NCBI GenBank assembly: GCA_963970005.1
Contig: CAXAMN010013903.1
Location: 83,458 to 147,457 of the forward strand
Origin: Durusdinium trenchii
Lineage: Eukaryota; Sar; Dinophyceae; Suessiales; Symbiodiniaceae
Length of the DNA: 64,000 nucleotides
Reading direction: 5' to 3'
In this document: positions 13,120 to 24,304 of the stretch, in pieces
How the letters are laid out: each line of letters opens with the position of its first letter
Numbering within the stretch: the first letter of the stretch is position 1
Translations under genes and position numbers: made by a program
Notes under the pieces: model-generated
Databases searched by the model: none
The model's input: the letters and a program-made list of their open reading frames with translations, nothing else
What the model was told of the DNA's origin: nothing

Positions 13120-13222
13120 CGCCGAGGCACCCATCCAAGAGCTGCGTCAGCTCTTTGGCAAAGGCCTGCCGATGGAACGGAACCCGTCTAAATGATGTAC
13201 TTGTCCGACGCAATGCCAGTTC
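13120..13222 (-). CDS. Exon, unknown protein
   Basis: After the acceptor GGATGTTTCGACAG the minus strand reads ELALRRTSTSFRRVPFHRQ and FAKELTQLLDGCLGG. A usable donor (GTCCAGG) follows at 13119. The composition is amphipathic and lysine/leucine-bearing, like neighbouring exons. The open frame continues to about 13022, so the 3' border is uncertain. No family was recognised. Confidence 0.45.
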
Positions 13223-13499
13223 CTGTCGAAACATCCAATACTTTCTTCTGGCCAGGCCAATGTGTCATGCAGTTCCTAGTTTGCTTTTCCAACTCGAATC
13301 AAGTCCAACACCATCGATGAGCAAGCTTGTATCATCTGTCATGTTCTTGGCTTGGCACGTCGAGCGACACAAAATTGACTCCAAACATCAAAACAAAACA
13401 CTTTAATACGAGGATCAGTTTTTTATCTCCGATGATTGTAACTTAGTCTCCCTGCGTAACAGGCTTCATATAAAAAGCTCCTTCCGGAGTTGGGCCGGG

Positions 13500-13566
13500 A
13501 AGTTTGCAGAGGTATGACTGGAGGGCACTCTTCGGGGGTATGCTTCGGAGTATGCTACGAAGGTAT
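13500..13566 (+). repeat. Short GGTATGCTTCGGAG-type repeat
   Basis: Four imperfect units of about 13-16 bp (GGTATGACTGGAGGG, GGTATGCTTCGGAG, GTATGCTACGAAG, GTATGATCGCAG). Confidence 0.6.
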
Positions 13567-14031
13567 GATCGCAGCTTTGAAATTTTAATGTTGGACTGGC
13601 TAAACCTCCACAATCGGCCCATATCTGCACTGTGAGGCAGCAGGCAAGCCGTATCTGGTGGTTGCTGGGTAGATTAGACCAGGAACTCTTCTTCCAAAGA
13701 TTCCAAACCTTACCAAAGGCACGCCCATTTCGACCACATTATCGACACATACACACGACAAAAATACAACCCATTTATAGATAACTTTTAATTTTTATAC
13801 AAGTTTATAAATTAACATCCGATAGCAATGTCATCTTTCTTTTTGATCTAAGAAGCTTAGGCTGGCTGCATAAAATTACTGAGCAAGTGGCCTTGCGAAA
13901 CTCTGCAACCTTTCAGACCAACAATAAGGAAATACACTCACGTTGCTGCGGACCCTTTTCGTCTAGAAACACAGCCCAGAACATTCTTGTGGGAAGCTCT
14001 TCTGGGACACGTTTGCACGCCGGAGGAATGG

Positions 14032-14393
14032 ATCTACAACAAAAGGGTCCACACCAACTTGAAGTGTGATCCCTTTTTGTTCGTCAGGAAAGGTTTGGGC
14101 GCTCTCGAGCGAGTGCATCCTGCTCAATTAAAGCATGCGTGGACCGATATCTCCGCGATGTAGGACACTCTGGTGGAACACTCTCCGGGAACACTTTGGA
14201 GGGACACTCTTCTAGGACACTCGTGACGCCCATACCCTTGTGGATACTCTTCACTCTTGTAGGAACTCTTGTGGCACATGCTTACGGAACGCTCCTGTGG
14301 GACACTCCTCTGGGTCACCTTGATCTGGAACAAAAGGGTCCACACCAACCTGAAGTGTGATCCCCTTTTCTCAGTCAGAAAATGTTTGGGCGC
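14032..14393 (+). repeat. Direct repeat pair, each copy a hairpin, with ACACTC repeat between
   Basis: About 70 bp at 14032-14101 recur at 14323-14393 (ACAAAAGGGTCCACACCAAC ... AAGTGTGATCCC). Each copy is also an imperfect inverted repeat: ACAAAAGGG and CACAC on the left face GTGTG and CCCTTTTTGT on the right. Between the copies a GGACACTCTTCTGGGACAC-like unit is repeated several times. Confidence 0.75.
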
Positions 14394-14966
14394 CTTTATC
14401 GATCCCGTTGAATCTTGCGGATGGATGAAGAACTGTTCACTGGACATCGACGACCCGACCGACTCCTAGTAGATCTGTGTTGGCATCTACAAGGGAAGAG
14501 CCACCTCAGCCACGAAGTTCCGGGTGTCCACCAATTGCCTCGAAGCTCGCACGCGACCAATTTATGCTTCTGCACATGGGGGCTTGTCAACCAAGGACTT
14601 CAATTGAATGAACTTCAAATTGGAGACCGTAAGGTCAGACTCTAGGTTTCACCTTCATGACAAGACTGCCTTAAGTGTATTTTGATCATGTTACCACTGG
14701 GCTCAGGTCATGCCTCCTACGTTATGCGCAACTTCACGACAAGGCGCATCTCTTTTGCTGGACGAAATTCCTCAGTGCTGCCCGCTGGAACGGACACACA
14801 GATGAGTGTCAGCCGGAACGCGCGCCCTATTCTTTGTCATTTGTGATAAACTGAGATGTTTGCCCTCATGCGCTATCATATAACCTGTTGACGTGCTTCG
14901 ATCTCAGAGAAGCCTCGATGCAAAAAAACGTGAGAAAGAGATTGGAACCCAACAACGATGCCCAAC

Positions 14967-15151
14967 CATCCCAGGCACAAAATGACGTTGTAGCACTTGC
15001 AAGCGTTCATCGCCAGCAAGCGTGCACCATTGTTGCCTCTCAGGTCGCTGATCAGCTCTTGCAGGCGCCGATGCTTCCGGACGCGCTTCTCGCGGCAGAT
15101 CAGCTCCTGAAGCGTTGGGAACAGTGACGGTGCAGCGACAGCGTTGCAGTG
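14967..15151 (-). CDS. Exon, unknown helical protein
   Basis: After the acceptor GACTCGTGCAG the minus strand reads SLFPTLQELICREKRVRKH and LQELISDLRGNNGARLL. The composition is leucine-rich and amphipathic, suggesting helical repeats, although no specific repeat family could be assigned. A possible donor GTTGGGC follows at 14966. The neighbours at 15.3 and 13.2 kb are on the same strand. Confidence 0.5.
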
Positions 15152-15269
15152 CTGCACGAGTCTACAACATTCTACGCGAAGGATGAGACAGGGGTTCGCC
15201 GCAAGCAAGTTTCACTGTATCCACGTTGTCTACTTGATTGTCAAGATAAACAACATACATCAAAATACA

Positions 15270-15399
15270 TCACAACCCCTCCAGCCAAATGGCCGACATC
15301 AGCCAAGCAGCGCACACTTCGTGGGAAACGCTCTCCAAAGTCGCGTCCTTCCTGCAGCGCCGTGCAAAGCGCCCATACGAAATGGCGTTTGTCCCATTC
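15270..15399 (-). CDS. Possible exon, unknown protein
   Basis: The minus strand reads NGTNAISYGRFARRCRKDA and SHEVCAAWLMSAIWLEG, with a TGA at 15270. Third-position GC is higher in this frame than in its rival, which reads EEWDKRHFVWALCTALQEG. An acceptor-like CCACTGAG lies at 15400. If the TGA were used, a gene would end here, which would separate the exons above from those below. Confidence 0.35.
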
Positions 15400-15970
15400 C
15401 TCAGTGGCACTTCCGTCCTAGAGGACCAGGACTGGTGCTGTCTTTCGAGATAAGACTTGCGCCGTTGGGGCCAGGAATGAGTGCCCGGAACGTGCCCTGC
15501 CCTCGTACTCTGCCATGCCCTCGTGCCCTGGCTAATCCTGATGATCAAAAATGATGCTTCCTTCACCCCGGTCACATGGCAGCTAGTCGGACACGGCGAC
15601 ATGGCCGGTATATACAAAAACACATCAGAAAGGGCCTTCGACTTGGACGAACGGTCTGGAGTCACACAGCAACCCGGAACTTGAGTATCTCGATTCAACT
15701 CTGACTATCTCTGACTCAGTAGTGAGAAGCCCAAACTTGAGGGACGAACCATCTTCTATACAAAGAGGAGGGCAAATCATGATGTCTTGCGATTCCTTGA
15801 CTTTACAGTACCATGCAAACCCGCCTTCTGAGTTTTTGTTTCAGGGAGTTCAAACATCTTGGGGGCAGCTCCACTTAGCTCTTTAGGGGTGTAGCTTTTT
15901 GGAAATGTCAGTTACGCGATCGGTGTGACCCTTCATGTGACAGAAACCGCATCTGATATGGTCGTTACAC

Positions 15971-16337
15971 CAAGGAGCCAAGATGCCAAAGCCTCTACGA
16001 TTTGAGCTTCGCTCGGCTTTGTGGTCACCGATTCAAGGAGGCCAAGAGAGTCCAAGCTCGCCTTTAAGTGCGACAACATCAATCGGTGAGCTGGGAAAGG
16101 AATAGCTGCCAGCTGCTCCAATCCGATGAGTCCACTCTCTTGCGCGAGTCCGAGACAATGTCCGCCCACTTCCAAGGCTTTCGGGAAGGTCAGCTTAATG
16201 GCGACGTCACGATTTGCTCTCACGTACGCCAACTCCACCTCCTCCTTCTCTTTCTTTTTCTGACTCTTCTTGCCACCGCGGAGGGATCGCACTTGCACCC
16301 ATTTTGGCGGGAGAAAGGTGCGTCGAGTAGATCCCAC
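15971..16337 (-). CDS. Long exon, unknown protein
   Basis: At 367 nt this is among the longest well-bounded exons. It starts after CCCCACCTTGCAG and ends at GTGTAACG. It opens with a basic stretch (RGGKKSQKKKEKEEVELAY). Then come regular hydrophobic-polar patterns: ALEVGGHCLGLAQESGLIG, LEQLAAIPFPAHRLMLSHL and SEAQIVEALASWLL. The basic start could be a linker or localisation signal, and the rest looks alpha-helical. No domain family was recognised. Confidence 0.6.
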
Positions 16338-17006
16338 CTGCAAGGTGGGGAAAACACGTTGGCTTTTGCGCCCCAGTCCGGTGTCCCCAGCCCTAAATTA
16401 CGGCGTCTGATTGGCGGCTGGCAAACAGTAATTTTCCAAACTAATGACCGGCTAGGGTCTTTGTCTTTATCCAGAAGGACGCTTCACAAGCCTTTCACGA
16501 GATCGATGTGTAGCCTCCGGTTGGGAAATATCCCATCAACGACCACTGCTGTCAATCACTGTGCCCCCAATATCTTCCACCGCTGGCCTCCTCGAAGAAG
16601 CGCTCGATCATCCGCAGGAGAGAGCCCCGCGAGCCCCAGTTGCGAACAAGAAATTCTGCAAACCTCAGACATGTTGACAAATGTAAGGTTGCGTCGTATT
16701 GCGTCCTCTATGGTGCTCTGTGTAAGATATATACTTATAAGATTCCACGAACTTCGTGAAGTTTCTTAATTCCTGTGTGGGCACTTCTTGCAGGGATAAC
16801 TCTCTTTGCAAAGCTGCGCCAGATCAATAAATCCCGTCTTGCCATTACCAGTTCACCCAATGTTACGAACGCAGGAATCCAACGTCCAAAACATCTTACG
16901 CTATCGTCTGCCCCTTACCAACAATACAACCCTTGGTAGAGGGGCGCCCCTCGTGCTTCGTAAACTTTGTATGTTGTGGAGCTCTGCTATGAGGCTCGGG
17001 CTCTAC

Positions 17007-17104
17007 GCTCCTCATGTACAGGGCGAAGACGATCGCAGCAACTCGCTGCTTCGCAGGTTTCTTCTGCAGCATGCCCGCAAGAACCGTTGTGAGCTTGTCT
17101 CGCC
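17007..17104 (-). CDS. Exon, unknown helical protein
   Basis: Between an AATTGAG acceptor and a GTAGAGCC donor the minus strand reads RDKLTTVLAGMLQKKPAKQ and RVAAIVFALYMRS. It is amphipathic and helical in appearance, like the exons at 17.95-18.58 kb. No family was assigned. Confidence 0.5.
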
Positions 17105-17949
17105 CTCAATTGGCAAAGCTGCTGTCACGCTGCAAAGCGATCTTTTGGTGTGTGTTTCGTTGGACACTGATCACCAAGTCAAGAAAGGAAAGCGTTCACG
17201 GACAGTGTCCTTGCTGGTTCTAGGATAGAAGAATACCTTCCGAGATGTTCAGACAACACTGCTGTAGGGGCAAAAACAAATCTGGCACCACTCCGGATCG
17301 CATGATATCTAACCGACCATAGTTCCCTTTGTGGCAAGAGTAACAATCACCAGAGGCCAAGCGGCCGACACGCTTGCTCTCCGGGTGGAGATAGCACCCG
17401 CGCAAAGCCGTGCAAAAATCAAATCTCCCTGCGCCCAACACCATGAGTGGGTTGGTCTAGCGCAGCACATGCGCGATGTGGCCCGACTTCTTGACCTAAG
17501 CCAAGCAATGGCAGCATAGCGGGCGTCAAACTGTAATGCAACATAGTGCATGTCACCCACGAGTCTCAAATACAAAATGACATACCAAACCCGGTATTGG
17601 TTTTCATCGATACGGTTAGGGGCGCTTCTAGCCGCGCGTGAAGCCCATGAGTAATCACTCTCGCCTAGTGGCTAACTTCGCTGCACCGGTGCGATAGACG
17701 CAGTAAGCTGCAAGCACTGCCTCAGTACGATGCTGTGCTATCTGCCGGTAACACCTTCTTTAGACACGATGCATTTGGCAAAATAATCCAAAGAAGACCA
17801 TGCCCTTAAAACGAGATGGAACGAAATGGAAAGGAGGACGCAGGAGGAAGACACTGCGCGTCTTCTTAGAATCTTGCCGTACACACCTACGTGTGGCGCG
17901 CAAAGTGCGATTCACCCAAGTGTATCCAAGTTACCACAGCCAGTGATAC

Positions 17950-18094
17950 ATCTTTTGGAAAATCTCGGTAGAGAAAGTCCAGCACGAAGAAGACACTGAG
18001 CGCTTCCTGGCCACTGACCTGGTTCGCCACCTCCCGTAGCGACTCTGGCGTGTTGCACCATGTGGACAAATATATCGTGTGAAAACCATGTGAG
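17950..18094 (-). CDS. Exon, unknown helical protein
   Basis: After GATGGAAGCAG the minus strand reads SHGFHTIYLSTWCNTPE, then SLREVANQVSGQEALSVFF and VLDFLYRDFPKD, ending at donor GTATCAC. The pattern of a tryptophan helix, a helix and then LDFLYRDFPKD recalls HEAT/karyopherin-type repeats. That is resemblance only. Confidence 0.55.
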
Positions 18095-18411
18095 CTGCTT
18101 CCATCTGATTGCAGTCTAGATGTAATTACTCAACATTGAGGCACCCTGTATCAATTCGTCTCGCTTCGCCAGGTTCAAGGTTCTTGCAAGATTTGCATAC
18201 CAACATATCACCGTCTCGGATGCACGCTTTGTAAAGTGTCACTCGTGCAAATCTTGACATCCGATCACGTAACTTGATACCACTATATCCCACGGTTGAA
18301 ATGCCATTATCAAACGTAGTCCATAGTTACCCCCCGCACCTGCCCTGGAGAAAACAGGTGTGAACAAACGCGACCTCGTCGATACGATGAAGGAAACCCG
18401 GTCCCTCCAAC

Positions 18412-18582
18412 TGATTTCAAGAACTGTGCCTGCCACGCGAGTCGCGCCAGCGGCGGGCGGTCGCGCTGGTAGCAATCCAGATAGAGCAACAAGGTGTTCA
18501 GCGCGTCTTCTGCCAACGCAATATCACCGCGCCCCACCATATCCGGCGCAAAGTGAAAAAATGGTGAAATATGCCGACTACT
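18412..18582 (-). CDS. Exon, unknown helical protein
   Basis: A 171-nt exon in phase 0, from acceptor ATAGCTTAG to donor GTTGGAGG. It reads SSRHISPFFHFAPDMVGRG, DIALAEDALNTLLLYLDCYQ and RPPLARLAWQAQFLKS. Alternating helices without low complexity argue for real coding. Just upstream on the same strand, 18718-18821 (RLQMNAMKTQEVVAAFNM) and about 18650-18690 (ASHFANLLLDLLPNYQ) may be further exons, but their borders were not resolved. Confidence 0.58.
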
Positions 18583-19880
18583 CTAAGCTATTGTAATCAG
18601 AAAATGTCTCAGCTTCTAAACCGCGTGTCGCGTTTGACATGCCATTTAGTCCTGATAATTTGGAAGCAGGTCCAGCAACAGGTTTGCAAAATGACTGGCT
18701 AAATAGTTAGGCGGTTTTATGCCATTAGTCTGGCAAAGTGTCGTTGGTCCATGTTGAAAGCTGCTACAACTTCCTGGGTTTTCATTGCATTCATCTGGAG
18801 CCGGCTTGTGGTGGTGCAGTCCAACCCTTCCTACCCGAGAGGGATTTGGGGGATTTGGAAGTAAGAGAAGGATTTTGGAGGGACTTATGCGATTTAGGAA
18901 GTTGGAGAAACCGGTCGTGGATCTTCTGGATCATGGGCCCCACAAACCCCTTCACCTTCCTCCGCCCCCCTTTCGTTCGAGATAGAAACCATGTTCACTG
19001 ATATCGAGATAGATTATATATATTGTTAATCTATGGAGTTGGATACTACTGAGTCTACTCTGCTCTACAAAGATTCTGCTCTACAATCACTCGTCAACTC
19101 TGAAACTTCTTGGAAAAAAAGGTTTGCGCTGGTTTGCACATATACACTTGCACATGTGCACTTGCACTGTGCACTTGCACGAACCTTGCAGCACCTCCAC
19201 CTGGGATCCACTCCACGGATCATTTTTCCACCAAAAAGAAACCGTGGATCCTTCCAGTTCCACACCTGCGTTCGCTCGCCGCCCCGAACCTTTCGGCACC
19301 GAACGGCGGCCGAAAGGAGTGCCGGTGTAATTCTGACTCGATGGCGTCCATGTTGACGCTGCCTCCCCCAGCATGGATGCCGACCGGGTCGAACTCGTCA
19401 CATCTACCGGGGTGCCCCTTGTTGAGATAGTCATGGATAATCGAACGGATGGGTTCTTCAATCCCTAGAGTGGCTTTTCTTCGAACTTCGACGAGGGGAA
19501 AAACCGTGCGGAGAGGAGAGATGTGGCGACGAAGCCCACTCGCCTCTTGAGTGCGGGAGAGCGTGAGCAGCGTGAGGAGGAGTCCATACAAGGGGTACCT
19601 CTAGCGAGCCCGCGACCCCGGCACTGGACGGTCGGTACATACATGTCTGACATCCGCGCCGAGGAAGAGGGGTTCGGACTGGGGCTGCGGCCCTGCGGCA
19701 AATGGCATGGCTTGTTTCTGATATGGACATCACGGACTTCCAGCAAGCCCATGTTGTTTTTCTCCTAATATATGAGTCCCTAGTCCGTTCTCTTTTCACT
19801 TGTCCGTACGGTCGGCTGGTGTGGTGTAATCGTGTAAAAATAGTTGTTTTTCCCGCATTGGTTCAATGAGAGTTAATTGG

Positions 19881-19993
19881 CTCCCTGATCCAATCATGGA
19901 AGTGGAGTTCACCACCTGTTTGTAGAGGAAGATGGTCAACTAAGATCATTTGAGGGGCCATGCCATCCACTTCCATTTGTTTTGGGGGAGTGT
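19881..19993. mobile_element. Hairpin element, family A
   Basis: The left arm carries ATGGAAGTGGA (19896-19906) after CTCCC. The right arm is its inverse (TCCACTTCCAT) before GGGGGAG. The loop CCTGTTTGTAGAGGAAGA is shared with other family A copies. On the minus strand it ends with an acceptor-like GGATCAG, so it may be an intron. No flanking exon was proven. Confidence 0.65.
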
Positions 19994-21118
19994 ATGTGTT
20001 CAATCAACAAAATATTGATCGATAAAGTTTTGGGTTTCAAACAAGGGTACGGGGTCGGTACGTATCTTTGTACGTGACAAGTTACGGCCCTGTTTGTCCA
20101 AGCTAGTCCGACGAGGACCAGTGCATTGCCACACACTCGGTGCGTCATCATGAGATCCAACTTTGGACAGTTTGGGGTCCATGTGGACCAGTGCGCGATT
20201 TCATCCAAATATTATAAGTTCATTGCGGTGGATTTCACACATACGGGCTTCCATCAACAGGTGTGGAATGGTGTGCTTGCACACCTTTCCAGGTGGGCGT
20301 GCAACCCGCGGGGTGCATGGTGCGATCCTTCCGCCCGCTCCTTTGAGTGGATGAAGATGATGAACTTTCTGAAACCATGTGGGATCCACTGCCGCCCTCT
20401 GAGAACCAGAGGTTGAAGAACCCATTCGTTGGACTATCGCAGTTTGGGTACCCCAGGTTATGGGAACCATATAGGACCTGGGGAACCATATAGGACCCAA
20501 ACTTGCAATACCTAATAATATTCTATAGTTAAATCTGTTCTTCATGGTGCTGATGGCCACTACGCCAGTATGCCCTCACATCCCATGTCCCATGGTCCCT
20601 CTCTTCAGCCCAAGCATCACAAAGCAGCAGTGCCAGATGCCAGCATGGCCACATCTAGTGGCATTCCCACGTAGCCGCGCTCCGCCCACGCGAACCCTAT
20701 GGAACCGTAATTAGACCATTTTGGATGGGATCGAAATGAACAACCCTCTGGGTCTTGTTCCACCGTCGTATGTGTAAGTATGTATCATAGCGGATAAGCA
20801 TTTCTTTTCCAATCTATCTCTTTGTATGCCTTTCAGATGCAGATTCTGAAGTTTCAGATTCTATATGATGATGATATATACGTATATGTTCATCTAGTCT
20901 GAATCTGACAAAAAGCGCCGTCCCACGCAGCCGACGTGCAGCTGAAGCTTCCCTTGAGGATCCAAGAGATCCTGTGCCCTGGAGCCCAGTGGCCCTTGAG
21001 AGTTTCTCACAAAGCAGGCGAAACGAAAAAGACATCTCGGAGAGCCCACCGACCGGAGTGGAAGATCGGATCACTACAGCAACTGCAAATACTTCCTTAA
21101 TCTTCCTTACATAATGTG

Positions 21119-21530
21119 GACCGATCAGTTCTTGTTGTTGTTGCTGCTGTTGTTAATGTTGTTCTTGCGCTTGTTCTTGTTCTTGTTGTTGATTTTGCGT
21201 TTGTTCTTGTTCTTGTTCTTGTTGTTGATCTTGTGCTTGTGCTTGTTATTGTTATTGTTGGTGTTGTTCTTGTTCTTGTTCTCGTTGTTGACCTTGTGCT
21301 TGTTACTGTTCTTGTTCTTGTTGTTGATCTTGTGCTTGTGATTGTTCTTGCGCTTGTGATTGTTTTTGTTATTGTTGTTGATCTTGTGCTTGTTATTGTT
21401 GTTATTGTTCTTGTTCTTGCTCTTGTTGTTGATCTTGCGCCTGTTATTGTATTTGTTCTTGTTGTTGTTGTTCTTGTTCTTGTTCGTGTTCTGGTTTTTC
21501 TTGTTATTGTTATTGTTGTTGTTACGGATC
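21119..21530 (+). repeat. TTGTTCTTG minisatellite
   Basis: About 410 bp of TTGTTCTTG / TTGTTGTTG / CTTGTGCTTG units. It is translated as LLLFLFLL or NNKNKNNN on either strand, which is a by-product of the repeat. Confidence 0.93.
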
Positions 21531-21596
21531 GGAGCGGAGTAACGGAGCATCGGAGCGAGGACGAATATGAGGACACAGTTTGCAACCGCTCTGTGG

Positions 21597-21985
21597 CTTT
21601 GTGTTTGTGGTTGTGTGCTTGTGGTTGTGTGCTTGTTGTTGTGTGTTTGTGGTTGTGTTTGTGGTTGTGTGTTTGTTGTTGTGTGTTTGTGGTTGTGTTT
21701 GTGGTTGTGTGCTTGTGGTTGTGTGTTTGTTGTTGTGTGTTTGTGGTTGTGTTTGTGGTTGTGTGCTTGTGGTTGTGTTTGTGGTTGTGTTTGTTGTTGT
21801 GCTTGTGGTTGTGTGCTTGTTGTTGTGTGTTTGTGGTTGTGTTTGTGGTTGTGTGTTTGTTGTTGTGTGTTTGTGGTTGTGTTTGTGGTTGTGTCTGTGG
21901 TTGTGTGCTTGTGGTTGTGTTTGTGGTTGTGTTTGTTGTTGTGTTTGTGGTTGTGTGTTTGTGGTTGTGTGTTTGTGGTTGAGGT
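21597..21985 (+). repeat. TTTGTGGTTGTG minisatellite, second locus
   Basis: About 390 bp with the same monomer as the array at 8.4-9.15 kb (TTTGTGGTTGTG, TTGTTGTTGTG, CTTGTGGTTGTG). The two loci are 12.5 kb apart and each abuts a second, unrelated array. Confidence 0.93.
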
Positions 21986-22002
21986 CCGGCAGGGAACACT
22001 GT

Positions 22003-22110
22003 GCGTGGATGGTCGTGGTTGAAGTCCGGCAGGGAACACTGGGCGTGGATGGTCGTGGTTGAGGTCCGGCGGAGGAGAAGGACGAGGAGGAGAAGGACGA
22101 GGAGAAGAAG
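22003..22110 (+). repeat. 40-bp tandem repeat and GA-rich tract
   Basis: GAGGTCCGGCAGGGAACACT plus GTGCGTGGATGGTCGTGGTT occurs about 2.5 times from just before 22003 to 22073. A GGAGAAGGACGAGGA tract follows to about 22125. Confidence 0.8.
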
Positions 22111-23323
22111 GAGGAAAAGGAGATGGGGCTGACATAGTATCTAACAAACCTCACCTGACAGGTGGGGAAAAACACGTCTTAAATGCATGTTGCTCTGGAT
22201 CAAAAACAAAATGGAATGCCCATAGACGCTGTTTGGGTTCTTTATCTTGGAGGGTTTTGATACGTTTTGATCAAGAGGACCTTATTCAGGTTACTTTGAC
22301 CGCATCTCCTTCACTGAAAACATCCCCCCCCCACAGAATCATTCGCTTTCGAATCGATATCAAAAGCTCTTTCGCCTCTTTGGTGCTTCTCATCCTTCGA
22401 TGCCGTGACCCCCAGAGGGTCCAATCCTTTTGGAGGACCGAGGACCGTCACCGAGACGATGCACCGAGACGCCGTTCGCGTTCCGGTCCGCCCGCTCGAA
22501 GAACCGACGCAGCCTGCCGCGCAGCGAGGAGGCAACGGGAGCCCGAGCGGAAGGAGGTCGGGCCCGGAAGTCGGGCCGCGGAAGAAGACGGGTCCATTTG
22601 GGGGGGTAGATCCCATGACTCCCATGACCATGAAGAGATGATAGTAAGGGCCTTGCTCAAAGAAGTGATAGGTTGGGCCTTGCACTTTCTGAAATCATGG
22701 TTATGTGGAGTGAGTGAAAACCACCTATCTGTCTGAAGGATGGTGGAGTTCAGTCGCACCGGTCGCAAAGGTCCAGTCAAATCATATCTTGTTCATTCTT
22801 TTTCCCTGAGTCCCCCACATGATTCCAGGACCAGCGCCATGTCCAGAGGAGAGAACCTCCCGGCACAGGGCCTCAGGATGAGCTTTTTCTACTCCGAAGG
22901 TCTTTCCACAGTAGGGTGGTAGGTGCCCCATCTGCAAAACCGTCTGTTCTTGCGGCGGTTTTGGTTTCTCACTTGGAGATAAACTGAAATTTCGATCTGA
23001 GTCGCTTCCAGTCTTGTTTCTAGATTCCAAGCTCACTATGGTGTACGCCAAAGGTACCAGGCGAAAAATGCTGGGATATCCGGTGTACTTGCCGGGGATC
23101 CATCTGTTTGGGTCCGTTTGGTCTAGATCAGCGCCGCCAAAGTTGAACAGAACAGTCAACTTTTACTTGCAAGGGTAGACCCCATGTTATTTTGCCTCCT
23201 ATCCTATGGCCATACAACCACTGCTCAATGGGATGGAGAGACTATGTACGATCTCGGTGATTGACTAAACCCCCAAGAGAAAAGTCTGCCAGCACCGACA
23301 CGCTTTTCTGTGTCCAATGTGGT

Positions 23324-24304
23324 CTACTCGTTTGTCTCTTGCTTCCAGGCTTCATCCAGCAAACCTGGAATGAATTCCGTGTCCGGCGTGGTGGCGCGCG
23401 GCTCGGTGAGCGCGAAATGCACCGAGAGCGTGCCAAGGATGTCTTCCACCCGAATGTTTCCACCTGTCAAAACAAAACCCAGTGGCTCAGACCACAGGGA
23501 CACGAACGTTGAATACACCTGGACACCTGTCATCCTTGGTTCTTGAGAGAGTGATCCACAAGGGTTCTCCAAGGCGCTGGTCTTCTTCAGTTTGCTGTGT
23601 GTCAAGAAACCCAATGTAAATATGTATAAATCTGTATAAATATCCCCCCATATGGAGCATCACGGGGATTTCTAAACGGTGAAAATAGAAAAACAAGTAC
23701 CAGCACCCGACTCTACAGGTCTCCTCTGGAGGCTTTTGTAGACTTAAAAGTCGCAGGTGGTGACCTGTGAAGTCGGGTCATGGTATATATTGAAAGGGAT
23801 TTGCAGTCAATGGTTCTAAGCTGATGCTCACACTCAAAGTTCAATATTCAACTGCTCCTCGACTCTATCTGCTTGGGCCATGTATGTGCGGCCATAACCA
23901 TGACTCTATCACTCGATGACCCTAACGCATTGGTCATGTTGACCACGGCTTCTTTCCTCAAGAAAAGTGGATTGAAGGAGTTGGTACAGGTCTACGGCGA
24001 AGAACATCGACATTCCAACAAATTTCCCCACCCTGGCCCTTGCAAAACCATGGCAAACAAAAACACCATTCCATTCTTTCGATCTTGTACCTCGAGATTC
24101 TGTTGAGAACTTCCCTCCACCCTGGGCCACCCTCAGTTTGTCTCCTCCCTGCCCACCTTGTTCTGCCGCCGTGCGGTACAGAGCTAAGGCCTGCGTCGGC
24201 AGAACGCCACCGGCGCTGCGCTGCAGCGCTGCAGCGAACTCGGGAGCGCTCACACGACCATCACCATCCCTGCGAGGAGCACGTGCGAGGAGGGCGTCGT
24301 GGAG
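23324..24304 (-). CDS. EF-hand protein, C-terminal two exons
   Basis: Exon 24304-24157 follows acceptor GACGTCTCCAAG and ends at donor GTGGGC. It reads LHDALLARAPRRDGDGRVS then APEFAAALQRSAGG and LPTQALALYRTAAEQG. The loop R-R-D-G-D-G-R-V-S-A-P-E has D3, G4, D5, G6, V8 and E12 but R at position 1. It leaves one base. Exon 23463-23324, after TTTTGACAG, starts with two bases, so the codon joins cleanly to GGNIRVEDILGTLSVHF, a second EF-like half, and runs to TAG at 23326-23324. A GTTTGCTGG inside the last exon could be an alternative donor. The intron (24156-23464) holds the family E inverted repeat. A role in calcium sensing is inferred from family only. Confidence 0.72.
23705..23778. repeat. 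Inverted repeat, family E
   Basis: ACCCGACTCTACAGGTC (23705-23721) faces GACCTGTGAAGTCGGGT (23762-23778): 17-bp arms with two mismatches. It lies in the intron of the EF-hand gene, and AT-rich TATAAAT runs flank it as at 3172-3240. Confidence 0.8.

Larger units (their letters stand above)
18830..23320. other. Gene-poor stretch dominated by repeats
   Basis: No exon is well supported. The stretch holds a GATTTGG-type repeat (18835-18890), a short palindrome around CCACGGATC/CCGTGGATCC (19185-19240), a hairpin element (19881-19993), a GGGAACCATATAGGACC duplication (20459-20496) and the arrays at 21.1-22.1 kb. A minus-strand stretch near 23050-23150 (DPNRWIPGKYTGYPSIFR) is weakly protein-like but has no confirmed borders. 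Confidence 0.5.

Noticed and set aside
17220..17575. Minus-strand exon candidates around 17.2-17.6 kb
   Set aside because: Three frames look equally coding (ARYAAIAWLRSRSRATS, AMLPLLGLGQEVG, LASGDCYSCHKGNYG) and borders conflict, so none was listed as a feature.
21097..22175. Open frames of up to 340 codons
   Set aside because: They are translations of the TTGTTCTTG and TTTGTGGTTGTG arrays.
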